This document shows positions 15,719 to 25,536 of a stretch of DNA of 32,144 nucleotides, one piece after another. The notes beneath the pieces are model-generated. The model ran no database searches and had not been told where the DNA came from. It saw nothing but the letters and a program-made list of their open reading frames with translations. Position numbers and translations under genes: made by a program. Each line of letters opens with the position of its first letter. Position 1 is the stretch's first letter. Origin of the DNA: Acidobacteriota bacterium (lineage in GTDB: Bacteria > Acidobacteriota > Blastocatellia > Pyrinomonadales > Pyrinomonadaceae); contig JAJPKD010000132.1 of the NCBI GenBank assembly GCA_021323895.1, positions 1 through 32,144 on the forward strand. The letters are read 5' to 3'.

Positions 15719-16705
15719 TTAGGTTTTTGGGTGACCCTGTGGATGCGTTTTTCGCCACTCGTACGCGCTGCGAATAATCGAATCGAGATCGGTGAACTGC
15801 GGCACCCAGCCGAGCAGTTTGTTTGCCTTTTCGTTTGACGCAACCAGATGTGAAGGATCGCCTGAGCGACGCGGCTCGATCTTTACTTCGATTGATTGGC
15901 CGGTTACGCGGCATGCGGCTTCGATGACTTCGAGCACCGAATTGCCTCGACCGGTGCCGAGGTTTACAGCGAGTGACTCGTTAGTGGTCTCCAAATAATC
16001 TAATGCCGCCAGGTGGGCGCTCGCCAAATCGGTCACATGAATGTAGTCGCGGATCGCGGTGCCATCGCCAGTTGGATAATCGTTCCCGAAAACCGACACA
16101 TACTCAAGCTCACCATCGGCGGCGCGCAACACGTTGGGAATCAGATGAGTTTCAGGATCATGATCCTCGCCGCAGCTCGCTGTCGCGCCCGCGGCGTTGA
16201 AGTAGCGTAGCGCGGCAAATCGCAAGTCGTACGCCTGATCATAGCTTTCCAGGACCCGCTCGATCATGAACTTTGACCAGCCGTAAGGATTCGCGGGATG
16301 CTGCGGGTGATCCTCGTCGATCGGAATGCGCTGTGGCTCTCCGTAAGTCGCGCAAGTCGAGGAGAAGACGAAACGCTTCACGCCGGCGTTGGTCAGAGCT
16401 TCCAAAAGCGCAATGCACTGGGCGACATTATTCTCAAAATAGCGCGCCGGTTCCGCGACTGACTCGCCTACGTACGCCAAAGCGGCGAAGTGAATGCATG
16501 AATCAATCTGATGTTCATCGGTGACTCGTCGGACGAGGCCGCGATCGCCGACATTCCCTTGATAGAACGGAACCTTATCGGGAACCACAGCCCGATGTCC
16601 GCGCGACAAGTTGTCGACGACAACAACGCTTTGCCCGTGTGATATCAACAGCTCGACGGTCGCGCTACCGATATAGCCGGCGCCCCCAGTGACTAGGATC
16701 GACAT
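15719..16705 (-). CDS. galE: UDP-glucose 4-epimerase
   Basis: 328 aa; interconverts UDP-glucose and UDP-galactose in the cytoplasm, supplying galactose for exopolysaccharide or LPS and allowing galactose use. It is a short-chain dehydrogenase-type Rossmann protein: NAD-binding GGAGYIGS (7-14), the DNLSRGH segment after beta-2 (31-37), [10 protein letters not shown] with the active-site Thr/Ser (Thr117), and the catalytic YxxxK pair Tyr141/Lys145 in [11 protein letters not shown]. Sugar-nucleotide binding motifs [26 protein letters not shown] and [12 protein letters not shown] are all present, and the length is normal. GAGG lies 5 nt before the ATG. It follows the kinase gene by 81 bp on the same strand and converges on the membrane protein gene with a 47-bp gap. 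Confidence 0.95.
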   Translation of the reverse strand: MSILVTGGAGYIGSATVELLISHGQSVVVVDNLSRGHRAVVPDKVPFYQGNVGDRGLVRRVTDEHQIDSCIHFAALAYVGESVAEPARYFENNVAQCIALLEALTNAGVKRFVFSSTCATYGEPQRIPIDEDHPQHPANPYGWSKFMIERVLESYDQAYDLRFAALRYFNAAGATASCGEDHDPETHLIPNVLRAADGELEYVSVFGNDYPTGDGTAIRDYIHVTDLASAHLAALDYLETTNESLAVNLGTGRGNSVLEVIEAACRVTGQSIEVKIEPRRSGDPSHLVASNEKANKLLGWVPQFTDLDSIIRSAYEWRKTHPQGHPKT

Positions 16706-16786
16706 TCAGACCTCGGAATCTTGATTGGCATTGAATATCTAAAACGACGAATGAGATTGTTCGGTGAAATTTCGGGCGAAAAAATC

Positions 16787-19783
16787 TTAATCGAAGTTCC
16801 TAATCATAACAGCATCGCGCCTCCTGCCACCTCGTGACAGCACCATTTGCTGCTGATTAAGCCAATCGTAGTTCAGAATCAAGTCTTCAGTGAAGTTTGT
16901 GATCTTTGCTGGCGCCGAACCGTCCAATGGCTGACGCCAAATGTTATGGACGCCATTCACCTTGTCGAGATAGCTGAACCCTTTGCTGTCCGGCGTCCAG
17001 CGGATGATCTGATTGTATGGGTAAGGGAGCGCGAATGTCCGCACCGGCTCGCCTCCGGTGATGCGAAAAACAGCAATCTTCCAACGGTCTGTTTCGTCGG
17101 CTCGGTAAGTGCACGCGATGTTGGCGCCGTCGGGTGATACGACTGGCCGTAGCGCGATTCCGGCGAACGTCAGTTGCACCGGTTGACCTCCCGTAATGGG
17201 AATCTTCCACAAGGTGCCCCGGGCTTTCGCGCGCGAAGTGTAAACAACCCAACCGTTGTCGGGTGTGAAACTTGGATAGCTCTCGCCGTCGCCGAACGTG
17301 AGTTGATGATTGTTATTTCCGTCAACATCGACAAGCCAAATGTGATGACCTCCGCCATCGGTTGAAACGTAGGCTATCGTCTTTCCATTGCTCGATGGAG
17401 CGGGGACGAAACCGGTGTTGGTGGTAAGCTGTTTCCGATCACTGCTGTCGAGATTCATGCTCCAAAGGTGCGATTGCTCGTTTTCGCCGATGGTAAAGAC
17501 GATTCGACTCGCAGAGGTAATCCTCAGACCATCGGCTCCGCTTTTTCCATCGCTGGTCAATCGCTTTTGTTCCCCACTGAGATTCACCGTCCAAACGTCG
17601 GAAACCTCTTCCGTATCCGACGTCACCAGCGCATTCGGCGCCAGCGTGATGCTTTCGTATTCCCGCCCACTGCTGGTTAGAGGAGTCAGCTCCTTCTCGG
17701 GATATGAGACCCGCCAAAGCTCAATCGCTCGAGTGCCAGGTTTCTGACCAGAGAAAAGCAAACTCCGGCCGTCGTCTTTCCACGCCACACCGCGCACCGC
17801 CGACCATTGCCAGGGTGTCAGCTCGAATGGATTAGCGCCACTGAGGGGCACGGCCAGAACGGCGAGTTCGGTTTCGTTCTTGCGGCTGGCTGCGGCGGCG
17901 ATGATTTTGCCGTCAGGTGACCAGGCAACGCCCGCGAAGGAAAACTTGTCAGGATGTTGACGCGTGATGATTTCGCGTTCGCTCGTGCCGTCGACATTCG
18001 CGATGATTAGTGAATCGCGATGTTGGGCCGGATAACTTCGAATGAACGAGATTTGAGTTCCGTCCGGCGAAAAGCTGATCGGAGTGTCCAGATTGACGAC
18101 GACTTTTTGAGACGGCCCGCCGCGAACCGGCATGCGATAGAGGACGCTCACGGTGCTGCCGGGCTGCGTCGAGTTGTAGAAGAGGCTCTGACCGTTCGGC
18201 GTGAAACGCATGCCCCACAATAGTGCCGGATCAGGCGGCAACAATTCCCAGTTCTCATCAGTTTCCAGATTACGAATGCGCAGGCTTTGCTTTCCCGAAT
18301 CGATCAGCGCAAACGCCAGGAGCTTTCCGTCGGGCGATATCGATCCATCCATGGTGTGCCCGTTGGTACTTAACGAAACTAGTTCCAGCGCATTCTTGGG
18401 CCGGACGGTCTTGCGCGAGAGCGCACCGGATTTCATCAACATGAAAGCCGTCGTAACAATGGCAAGAACTCCGAGAAGCGAAGCCGCCACCAGGCGGCGA
18501 TTTCTGAAAACAGCCGGCATCGGATGAGCAATTACGTCAGATCGTTGGTCTAACGAATTTTCGTTAGCGACGATCGACGCCGTCGGCGCGGTCGTAACTT
18601 CCCGCCGTAGTTTCTCTGACGATTCCTCTGCATCGCTGGTGCTTGAGACCGATCCCATCTCATCCAGCGGCAACGCCATCTCCCACACACGCTGTTGTCT
18701 CGATATCGCTGATAGCTCATTAAGCGCCGGGACGAGACACGACGCGTCCGGATAACGAGCCTCCGTTTCTTTGCTTAAAGAGCGGCGAAGAATTTGGGTG
18801 GCCAGACTCGGAAGGCAGCGAATTCCGGTTTGCACCAGGCCCGGCTCGCTCTTCAGAATCTCAGCGATGACGTCGCTGTTTGTCGCGCCGGCAAACGGCG
18901 ATCTGCCGGCCAACATTTCATAAAACACTACACCCCAGCTCCAGATGTCGGTGCGCGCATCAACCCGTTGGCCGCGCGCCTGTTCGGGTGACATGTAGGT
19001 TGCCGTGCCCATTAACAAGCCTGGCTCTGTCTGAATCGCCTGCGAAGCGCGGTGGGGCTGAATATGTTCTGTGCCCCTGCGATCCGGGCCGGCAAGTTTT
19101 GCCAGCCCGAAATCAACTACCTTAACCAGGCCGTCCGGTCGAATGATGATGTTCTCCGGTTTGATGTCGCGATGAACGATGCCTTCCGCATGGGCTGCGG
19201 CGATGCCCGCAGCGACCTGGGTTGCGATGTCGAGCGCTTCACCAAAAACCAAATTATGTTTCGACAGTCGTTCGCGCAGGGTAACGCCATCGACGAATTC
19301 CATCGCGATGAAGAGTCGCCCTTCGGCTTCGCCAATCTCATATATGTGCGCAATGTTCGGATGCGAGATGGCGGACGCTGCGCGGGCCTCGTGCTTGAAT
19401 CTGCGCTCGCCGTCAGGATCCGGCCGAAGGAGTTTTGGCAGCAGCTTCAGCGCAACTTTTCGCCCCAGCCTAACGTCGTGCGCGAGATAAACCTCGCCCA
19501 TGCCGCCGCGGCCAATCGGACGAACGAGTTTGTAGGCCCCGAGCGTCTTTCCCGCCAGGGCTTCATCGGCTTGCTGCGAAATTATTCTCGCGCCGACGTC
19601 GAATATTGGCCGACTGAGAAAAGGCTCGTTGGCGTCGCTTTTTTCCAGCAAGGAGAGGACCTCGCGGTGCAAACGTTCGTCTCCAGCGCAGGCTGAATCC
19701 AAGAACTGCTTCCGCTGATCAAGAGGCACATCAACGACCGCGTTGAATAGTTCTTCGATCCGTTGCCAGAGATGAGGATCCAT
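16787..19783 (-). CDS. Membrane Ser/Thr protein kinase with C-terminal TolB/WD40-like propeller
   Basis: 998 aa. A short helical N-terminal region (1-80) precedes a complete Hanks-type kinase domain: GRGGMGEVYLA (91-101), VALK with Lys113, Glu132 of helix C, HRDIKPEN (Asp206), DFG (224-226), SPEQ (265-268) and the DIWSWGVVFYEML helix. A juxtamembrane linker follows, then one membrane helix (431-450, LVAASLLGVLAIVTTAFMLM), then about 530 outer residues with PD40/TolB-like blades (SPDGKLLAFA, FSPDGTQISFIRS, WSPDGKIIAAA, SPDGANIACTY). This is the layout of a transmembrane receptor kinase whose propeller senses something in the periplasm. The ECF sigma gene lies 76 bp upstream on the same strand, so the two are probably co-transcribed, and the kinase may control sigma activity by phosphorylation. 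The ATG at 19783 has only a weak upstream purine run. Confidence 0.93.
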   Translation of the reverse strand: MDPHLWQRIEELFNAVVDVPLDQRKQFLDSACAGDERLHREVLSLLEKSDANEPFLSRPIFDVGARIISQQADEALAGKTLGAYKLVRPIGRGGMGEVYLAHDVRLGRKVALKLLPKLLRPDPDGERRFKHEARAASAISHPNIAHIYEIGEAEGRLFIAMEFVDGVTLRERLSKHNLVFGEALDIATQVAAGIAAAHAEGIVHRDIKPENIIIRPDGLVKVVDFGLAKLAGPDRRGTEHIQPHRASQAIQTEPGLLMGTATYMSPEQARGQRVDARTDIWSWGVVFYEMLAGRSPFAGATNSDVIAEILKSEPGLVQTGIRCLPSLATQILRRSLSKETEARYPDASCLVPALNELSAISRQQRVWEMALPLDEMGSVSSTSDAEESSEKLRREVTTAPTASIVANENSLDQRSDVIAHPMPAVFRNRRLVAASLLGVLAIVTTAFMLMKSGALSRKTVRPKNALELVSLSTNGHTMDGSISPDGKLLAFALIDSGKQSLRIRNLETDENWELLPPDPALLWGMRFTPNGQSLFYNSTQPGSTVSVLYRMPVRGGPSQKVVVNLDTPISFSPDGTQISFIRSYPAQHRDSLIIANVDGTSEREIITRQHPDKFSFAGVAWSPDGKIIAAAASRKNETELAVLAVPLSGANPFELTPWQWSAVRGVAWKDDGRSLLFSGQKPGTRAIELWRVSYPEKELTPLTSSGREYESITLAPNALVTSDTEEVSDVWTVNLSGEQKRLTSDGKSGADGLRITSASRIVFTIGENEQSHLWSMNLDSSDRKQLTTNTGFVPAPSSNGKTIAYVSTDGGGHHIWLVDVDGNNNHQLTFGDGESYPSFTPDNGWVVYTSRAKARGTLWKIPITGGQPVQLTFAGIALRPVVSPDGANIACTYRADETDRWKIAVFRITGGEPVRTFALPYPYNQIIRWTPDSKGFSYLDKVNGVHNIWRQPLDGSAPAKITNFTEDLILNYDWLNQQQMVLSRGGRRRDAVMIRNFD

Positions 19784-19859
19784 ATGATGAGAGATTCCTA
19801 AACTACTACGTACTGTTCTGGTGAAAAAGCTATCCGCAGGTCGGGACTGCGAATGAAGA

Positions 19860-20459
19860 TCAAAGCGTTGGCTCAGGATTATGGCAGATTTCGCGCTGCA
19901 ACCAAGCCTTTGCGAGCCGCCAATGAAGCATCACCGTAACCGGTGCAATGCCGAGCACCTCGGCTACCTCATCGACGGTGAGCCCACCAAAGAATCGCAT
20001 CTCGACAATTCTGCTTTTCTTCTGATCAAACTTAGCCAAGCGTTGCAAGGCTTCGTCGAGCGCGATTAACTCTTCGGATTTTTGCGGCGAGATTACTGGT
20101 GCGTCCTCGAGGTCAACGTGCACCACATTGCCCCCTCGCTTAGCGCGCCGCTGCGCGCGGGCATGATCCAACAGGATGCGGCGCATAATTTTTGATGCCA
20201 GGGCGAAAAAGTGCGCGCGGTTCTGCCAACGAACTTCCCTCTGATCCACCAACTTCAAGTACGCCTCATTCACCAGCGCGGTTGTCTGGAGCGTGTGGCC
20301 CGGGTGTTCCCTGCGCATGTAATTACTCGCCATTCGTCGCAACTCGGCCTCGACCATTGGCAAGAGTTTGTCGAGCGCTTCAGCCGAGCCCGCATTCCAA
20401 TCGATTAAGAGTTGTGTGATTTGCTCGGTCACGAGGCTACGGTCGGGATTAAGAACCAC
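19860..20459 (-). CDS. ECF RNA polymerase sigma factor (acidobacterial kinase-linked type)
   Basis: About 199 aa from GTG 20459; a GTG at 20432 would give MTEQITQLLIDW, which looks like the common start of this family and may be correct. Region 2 is seen in ALDKLLPMVEAELRRMASNY, LVNEAYLKLVDQ and FFALASKIMRRILLDHARA. Region 4 is seen in LDEALQRLAKFDQKKSRIVE, RFFGGLTVDEVAEVLGIA and PVTVMLHWRLAKAWLQRE. The pattern matches the sigma-70 subgroup (TIGR02999-like) that is abundant in Acidobacteriota and often sits next to Ser/Thr kinase genes. No anti-sigma gene is adjacent; the kinase 76 bp downstream is the likely regulator. It is divergent from the giant exoprotein gene, with 223 bp between starts in which I see no convincing promoter pair. 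Confidence 0.92.
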   Translation of the reverse strand: MVLNPDRSLVTEQITQLLIDWNAGSAEALDKLLPMVEAELRRMASNYMRREHPGHTLQTTALVNEAYLKLVDQREVRWQNRAHFFALASKIMRRILLDHARAQRRAKRGGNVVHVDLEDAPVISPQKSEELIALDEALQRLAKFDQKKSRIVEMRFFGGLTVDEVAEVLGIAPVTVMLHWRLAKAWLQREICHNPEPTL

Positions 20460-20682
20460 GGCATTGTACTCGAAATGCTTGGTAATCCCAGCAAAAAGAC
20501 TTTCTGAGTCGGCGTTTATAGGTTTTGTCCGCGATTGACGCGTTAGAGTCTGAACGAATCTTTACTTGGCGGGCTGCTTGGCTCAGTCCGCTTGCTCTCG
20601 ATTTGTCGTTTGTCGCACGCATTAATCAAGCACAGCGACGCTCCGGAAGTCTCATTCGGCCTGTCAGAACCAGAGGAGAACC

Positions 20683-23600
20683 ATGCGCACCCCATTTCTT
20701 ACTCACCCGATCACACGTGTACTCGCGCTTGCGCTGATGACCAGCGTAGCCGCACTCGCCACTTTCGTTGTCGTCCATCGCCGAACTGTCGGTCTGAGCG
20801 CCATCGGTGATGAGCAGCGTCGGACGCGGGCATCAGAGACTGCGAAACAAGCTTATGGTGCGTTGCCATTGAGTTTTGAAGTGAATCAGGGGCAGGTTGA
20901 TTCTCGGGTGAAATACCTTGCGCGTGGCGCTGGCTACAGTCTGTTCCTCACCCCAGGCGAAGCGGTGTTCTCGCTGAGCACCGCTTCGGCGACTCCAAAA
21001 GAGACTGATGAGGCCAGCAGGCCAGAAGTTCGCAAGCGTGAGATTAGTGCTGATTCGCCGAATGCGAGTTCGGTCCTGACGATGAAACTGGTTGGCGCAA
21101 ACCCCGGCGCCGCAATTTCAGGCGAGAAGCAATTGCCGGGCAAGAGCAATTATTTTCGCGGTAACGATTCGCATAAATGGGTGAAGGGAATCTCGACATT
21201 CGAAAGGGTAAACTATCGAGAGATCTATTCCGGAATCGATCTAACTTACTACGGAAATCAGAGACAACTTGAATACGACTTTGTGATTCAGCCGGGCAGC
21301 GATCCGCGGCAGATTGCTTTTTCAGTCGAAGGCGCCGAGAGGATCAAGATCGACAGTGCTGGTGATTTGCTTTTGACTTTGAACGGCCGCGAGATTCGCC
21401 AGCACAAGCCGGTGACCTATCAGGAAGTCAACGGCGAGCGCTATGAAATCAAAAGTAGTTATGTCCTTAGCAGCAATAATCAGATTCAGTTTGAGATCGA
21501 TCAGTATGACCCAGCCAAACCGCTCGTGATCGATCCGGTCCTGGTTTACTCAACTTATTTTGGCGGCGCTGGTTTTGACATCGCCAATGCCATCGCCGTG
21601 AATTCTATTGGTGAGGCTTACATTACCGGCACGACCGCCTCGCTCAATTTTCCGGCCTCGGCCGTTCAGAAAACAACCCATGATGTTTCCGATGCTTTCG
21701 TAGTGAAGCTCAATGCCGCAGGTAATGCGGTTGTTTATGCCAGTTACTTCGGTGGCGATAACCGTGACTTCGCCAACGCGATCGCTGTCGACGTAAGCGG
21801 CAATGCCTATGTCGCTGGCGCTACGCATTCTTTCAACTTTCCCACGGCGGGCGCGCCCTTTCAATCCGCAAAGACTGGCGGCAATCCGCTTTTCAAAAGC
21901 ACGGACAGCGGCGCAAATTTTGGGTCAGGTATCGTTTCCGGAAATCCGACGGGACTAACGACCGCTAACATCAGTTCGATTGCGGTTCATCCAACAAACC
22001 CGTCGATCGTTTTCGCAACTCCGTTCACTGGGGAACCCGTCTACAAAAGCACTGACGGCGGAGCCACTTGGGTGGCCAGCGGCGCGGGTATTCCTGACGA
22101 CTTCCTGAATGAGATCACTTTTAATCGTGCAAACCCGGCAATCATGTACGCTGCCGCTGCCGGCAATAGCCTGTCGGGTGGGGCTGGTGGTTTGTATCGC
22201 AGCGCGGACAGCGGCGCGAACTGGACGTTGGTGAGTGGCCCGACCTTTCTGAATACGGTCATCTCAGACGCGGCAGGCGCAATCTATGTAGGTGGATTTG
22301 ATGGTCGCGGTGTCTGGAAGAGCACCGACGGCACGAATTTCTCCAGCGCGGTTGTGGGCGATGTCGAGGCCGATGGATCTGCTGACGGGTTCGGCTATTC
22401 CGTTACCAATATCGCCGTTGATCCTTCAAGCCTGACGACGGTCTATGCCGGTACGGACGGGGGTGGGGTTTGGAAGAGTCTTGACGGTGGCGCAACCTGG
22501 GCGCAAGTGCTGAATTCGCCAGGCTACGTTTCAGACCATTCGCTTTCGACCGACGCGAGCAACACGCAATCTCTTTATGCAGTCGTTGGGGGCCAACTGC
22601 AAAAGACCACGAATGCAGGTGTCAACTGGTCGGTAGTTCCCACGACAGTAAGTGCCGGCAGCTTTCCGACTTCAACACTCATCGCCAACTCCGCAGTCTA
22701 TGTAGGTACAACTCAGAACGGCGTCATCAAAAGCACGGATGGCGGCGCTAACTGGTCAGCGACGTCGTTGACGTCGAGCGACATTCACGGTTTGGTCGCT
22801 GCGCCGTCGGCCACAAACGAAATCTACGCGGAAGTGCTCTCGGGTTCTGACGGGTTCGTTGCGAAATTTAGTCCCGACGGCTCGGCGCTGAGCTATTCAA
22901 CGTATCTCGGCGGCGGCAGGGCCGGTTCGCAGTTCAACGCTGAAGAGAATTTGATGGCCATCGCTGTTGATATCTCGGGCAACGCTTATGTGGCCGGCAC
23001 AACGTCGGCAGCGAACTTCCCAATTCAAGGTGGCGTGCAGACGTCGAACTCGGGCTTTGTTGATGCGGTCGTGGCAAAGCTGGATGCGAATGGATCAAAC
23101 CTTCTTTTTTCAACTTATCTGGGCGGCAACGGTAACGAAGCTGCGCGAGGCATCGCGCTGTCGTCCAGTGGCAGCATTTATGTGGCCGGCAATACTGCAA
23201 GCAGCAACTTTCCAACCGTCAATGCGGCGCAGCCGGCGTTTGGCGGCGTCACGGACGCCTTCATCGTGAAATACGATCCGTCGGGTGGCACTTACACCAC
23301 CGCATTCTCGACGTTTATCGGGGGCGCCGGTAACGATCAGGCCAAGGCAATCGCCGTTGACAGTTCTGGTAACGCCTACGTCGCAGGCCAAACCAACACG
23401 GGCGGTCTCGCATCAGCCGGCGCCGCCCAAACGGCGAAGGGCTCGCAGTTCGACGGCTTTCTCGCCAAGTACAATTCGAGTGGCGTTAAGTCTTACTTCA
23501 CATACGTGGGCGGCACAGGTTCAGCGGGTGGAGAGTTCAGCCGCGACATCGCCACCGGCGTTGCCGTCGATGCGTCGGGGAATAGTTACGTCACCGGGTA

Positions 23601-25536
23601 CACGCGCTCAAATGGTTTTCCGACCAGCGGTTCACTGAAGACATTCAACACCACAACCTGTGACGGCGTGCCTTGCTATGACGCCTTTGTAACGAAGATC
23701 AATTCGACAGGTTCGGCGCGCATATTCTCGACTCTGCTGGGAGGCGATGGCAGCGATCAAGCGCTTGGAGTTGCGCTGGATTCAAGCGGCGGAGCTTACG
23801 TTGTCGGGGTTACGACATCGCTGGAAGTGAAAACTGGGGCGGTGCAAACCGCGAACGGTGGCGGTTCCGGTGCCTTCATTACCAAGCTGGCTCCGATCAC
23901 CGATCTTTCGGTAACGATGACCGACAGTCCTGATCCGGTCAGCATCAACAACAACGTCACCTACACCGCGACGATTACCAACGGTGAAGCAAACGTGACG
24001 GGCGTGACTTTGACCGACACGCTGCCGGCAAATACGACTTACGTTTCAGCAACAGCTTCCCAAGGCACCTGTAGCGGAACAACGACGATCACTTGCAACA
24101 TCGGCAGCATGGCGAGCGGGGCAACGGTGACCGTGACGATCGTGCTCTCGCCAACCGTCGAAGGTTCTGTCTCGAACCGGGTCGATGTTAATTCTACTGA
24201 GACCGATTCGAATCCGGTGAATAATTTCGCGACGCAATCCACCAGAGTCACCGTCGGCACTGTCTATACCGTTAATTCAAACGCCGACACCGACGACGGC
24301 GCGTGCACGGCCAGCGGCACGGGCAACGGTTGTACTTTGCGCGAGGCATTGAACGCGGCAAACGCGAATGCCGGCAAAGACACCATTCTGTTCAGTATTG
24401 GTTCAGGCTTGCAGACGATTACGCTCGCATCTTCATTACCAGGTGTGAACAGCGCGGTGTTTATGGATGCGACCTCGCAACCGGGCTTCGCGGGTCAGCC
24501 AATCATAGAAATCAACGGCACCAGCGCTGCGCACTGTTTGTTCATTCCGACGACATCCAGCGGCAGCACGGTTCGTGGATTCGTAATCAATCGCTGCGGC
24601 GGTCACGGCATTCAGATCGACGGCAGCAACAACGTCATCCAGGGCAATTACATCGGCACGAATGCGAGCGGCACCGCAACGCTTCCAGTAGCTTTCAGCA
24701 GCATCTTCATCAACGGCAGCAACAACCAGATTGGTGGCACAACGGTGGCCAACCGCAACGTCCTTTCCGGCAACGGCCATCAAGGCATTGCAATGACTGG
24801 ATCAGGAAACACGATCCAGGGGAACTACATTGGCACAAACGCTACGGGCACGGCCGCGCTTGGAGGCGGAGCTATGTTCATCTTTCAGGGTGCGTCGAAC
24901 AATCTGATCGGCGGAACCCTCGGAACAACGCCCGGAGGATCTTGCACCGGCGCGTGCAATTTGATCTCCGGCAACAGCGGATCGGTTTCAATCAACGCGA
25001 CGAATACTGCGGGAGCGACTAACAACACTATCCAGGGCAACTACATCGGCGTTAACGTCACGGGCACTGCCGCGATTCCGAACAATAGCCAAGGCGTTTT
25101 GATCATGAGCGTGTCTGGCAACCACGTCATCGGCAACGTCATTTCCGGCAACAGCAGTACAGGCGTCTCGTTGTTCGATCCTACTTTTGCGCACCCAGCC
25201 TCAAACAACGACATTCGTGGAAACTTGATTGGCACGAACGCCGCAGGCACCGCAGCGATTCCAAACGCCAATGGCGGCGTTGAGCTGCATGGAGGGTCAA
25301 ACGGCAACATTATCGGTGGCTCAACGGCCGCGGATCGGAATGTTATTTCCGGCAATACCGGCACCGGGGTGTCGATAGGTTCTAACGGTCCGTCAAACGG
25401 GAACTTCATCAAGGGAAATTTCATTGGCACTAATGCGTCCGGAACGGGAATTCTCGGAAACACAGCACAAGGCATTCAGATAACTGGCGCCAGCAACAAT
25501 TTCATTGCGGATCGGCGCCCGGCGAGGGGAATTTGA
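20683..25536 (+). CDS. Giant exported repeat protein, N-terminal part (SBBP, Asp-box, DUF11, CSLREA, beta-helix); ends at a frameshift
   Basis: ATG 20683 with GAGGAG 4 nt upstream. Domain order: signal or anchor helix (about 8-27, VLALALMTSVAALATFVVV); the N-terminal module typical of SBBP proteins (LSFEVNQGQVD, GAGYSLFLTPGEAVFSL, SNYFRG, YYGNQRQLEYDF); SBBP repeats of the form YSTYLGG...AIAVDSSGNAYVAGTT; a block of Asp-box repeats (KSTDGGATW) embedded between the second and third SBBP repeats; a DUF11 module (DLSVTMTDSPDPVSINNNV); a CSLREA-like segment (NGCTLREALNAANAN); then right-handed beta-helix coils (GNYIGTNASGT / RNVISGN). The frame breaks in the fifth coil, at FIADRRPARGI, and stops. 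Restoring one G near 25507 gives FIGGSAPGEGNLISGN and joins it to the next frame. Probably a large surface or secreted adhesin-like or matrix protein; no enzyme motif seen. Confidence 0.88.
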   Translation: MRTPFLTHPITRVLALALMTSVAALATFVVVHRRTVGLSAIGDEQRRTRASETAKQAYGALPLSFEVNQGQVDSRVKYLARGAGYSLFLTPGEAVFSLSTASATPKETDEASRPEVRKREISADSPNASSVLTMKLVGANPGAAISGEKQLPGKSNYFRGNDSHKWVKGISTFERVNYREIYSGIDLTYYGNQRQLEYDFVIQPGSDPRQIAFSVEGAERIKIDSAGDLLLTLNGREIRQHKPVTYQEVNGERYEIKSSYVLSSNNQIQFEIDQYDPAKPLVIDPVLVYSTYFGGAGFDIANAIAVNSIGEAYITGTTASLNFPASAVQKTTHDVSDAFVVKLNAAGNAVVYASYFGGDNRDFANAIAVDVSGNAYVAGATHSFNFPTAGAPFQSAKTGGNPLFKSTDSGANFGSGIVSGNPTGLTTANISSIAVHPTNPSIVFATPFTGEPVYKSTDGGATWVASGAGIPDDFLNEITFNRANPAIMYAAAAGNSLSGGAGGLYRSADSGANWTLVSGPTFLNTVISDAAGAIYVGGFDGRGVWKSTDGTNFSSAVVGDVEADGSADGFGYSVTNIAVDPSSLTTVYAGTDGGGVWKSLDGGATWAQVLNSPGYVSDHSLSTDASNTQSLYAVVGGQLQKTTNAGVNWSVVPTTVSAGSFPTSTLIANSAVYVGTTQNGVIKSTDGGANWSATSLTSSDIHGLVAAPSATNEIYAEVLSGSDGFVAKFSPDGSALSYSTYLGGGRAGSQFNAEENLMAIAVDISGNAYVAGTTSAANFPIQGGVQTSNSGFVDAVVAKLDANGSNLLFSTYLGGNGNEAARGIALSSSGSIYVAGNTASSNFPTVNAAQPAFGGVTDAFIVKYDPSGGTYTTAFSTFIGGAGNDQAKAIAVDSSGNAYVAGQTNTGGLASAGAAQTAKGSQFDGFLAKYNSSGVKSYFTYVGGTGSAGGEFSRDIATGVAVDASGNSYVTGYTRSNGFPTSGSLKTFNTTTCDGVPCYDAFVTKINSTGSARIFSTLLGGDGSDQALGVALDSSGGAYVVGVTTSLEVKTGAVQTANGGGSGAFITKLAPITDLSVTMTDSPDPVSINNNVTYTATITNGEANVTGVTLTDTLPANTTYVSATASQGTCSGTTTITCNIGSMASGATVTVTIVLSPTVEGSVSNRVDVNSTETDSNPVNNFATQSTRVTVGTVYTVNSNADTDDGACTASGTGNGCTLREALNAANANAGKDTILFSIGSGLQTITLASSLPGVNSAVFMDATSQPGFAGQPIIEINGTSAAHCLFIPTTSSGSTVRGFVINRCGGHGIQIDGSNNVIQGNYIGTNASGTATLPVAFSSIFINGSNNQIGGTTVANRNVLSGNGHQGIAMTGSGNTIQGNYIGTNATGTAALGGGAMFIFQGASNNLIGGTLGTTPGGSCTGACNLISGNSGSVSINATNTAGATNNTIQGNYIGVNVTGTAAIPNNSQGVLIMSVSGNHVIGNVISGNSSTGVSLFDPTFAHPASNNDIRGNLIGTNAAGTAAIPNANGGVELHGGSNGNIIGGSTAADRNVISGNTGTGVSIGSNGPSNGNFIKGNFIGTNASGTGILGNTAQGIQITGASNNFIADRRPARGI
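21541..23822 (+). repeat. Seven SBBP beta-propeller repeats
   Basis: Seven units with the cores YSTYFGG, YASYFGG, YSTYLGG, FSTYLGG, FSTFIGG, YFTYVGG and FSTLLGG, each followed by AIAVD..GNAYVAGxT. Two come before and five after an inserted Asp-box block, so together they could close one seven-bladed propeller. Confidence 0.8.
21889..22760 (+). repeat. Seven Asp-box (BNR/sortilin-like) repeats nested inside the SBBP array
   Basis: Seven motifs of the type KSTDGGATW: FKSTDSGANF, YKSTDGGATW, YRSADSGANW, WKSTDGTNF (degenerate), WKSLDGGATW, KTTNAGVNW, IKSTDGGANW. The spacing suits blades of a second propeller inserted between SBBP units 2 and 3. Confidence 0.75.

Noticed and set aside
19052-19696. 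214-codon plus-strand open frame opposite the kinase domain
   Set aside because: The opposite strand encodes an intact Hanks kinase with all motifs; this frame shows no motif and no start signal.
24303-25022. 239-codon alternative frame in the beta-helix region
   Set aside because: It exists because the repeat DNA has no stops in a second frame; its product is His/Arg/Gln-rich and lacks any signal.
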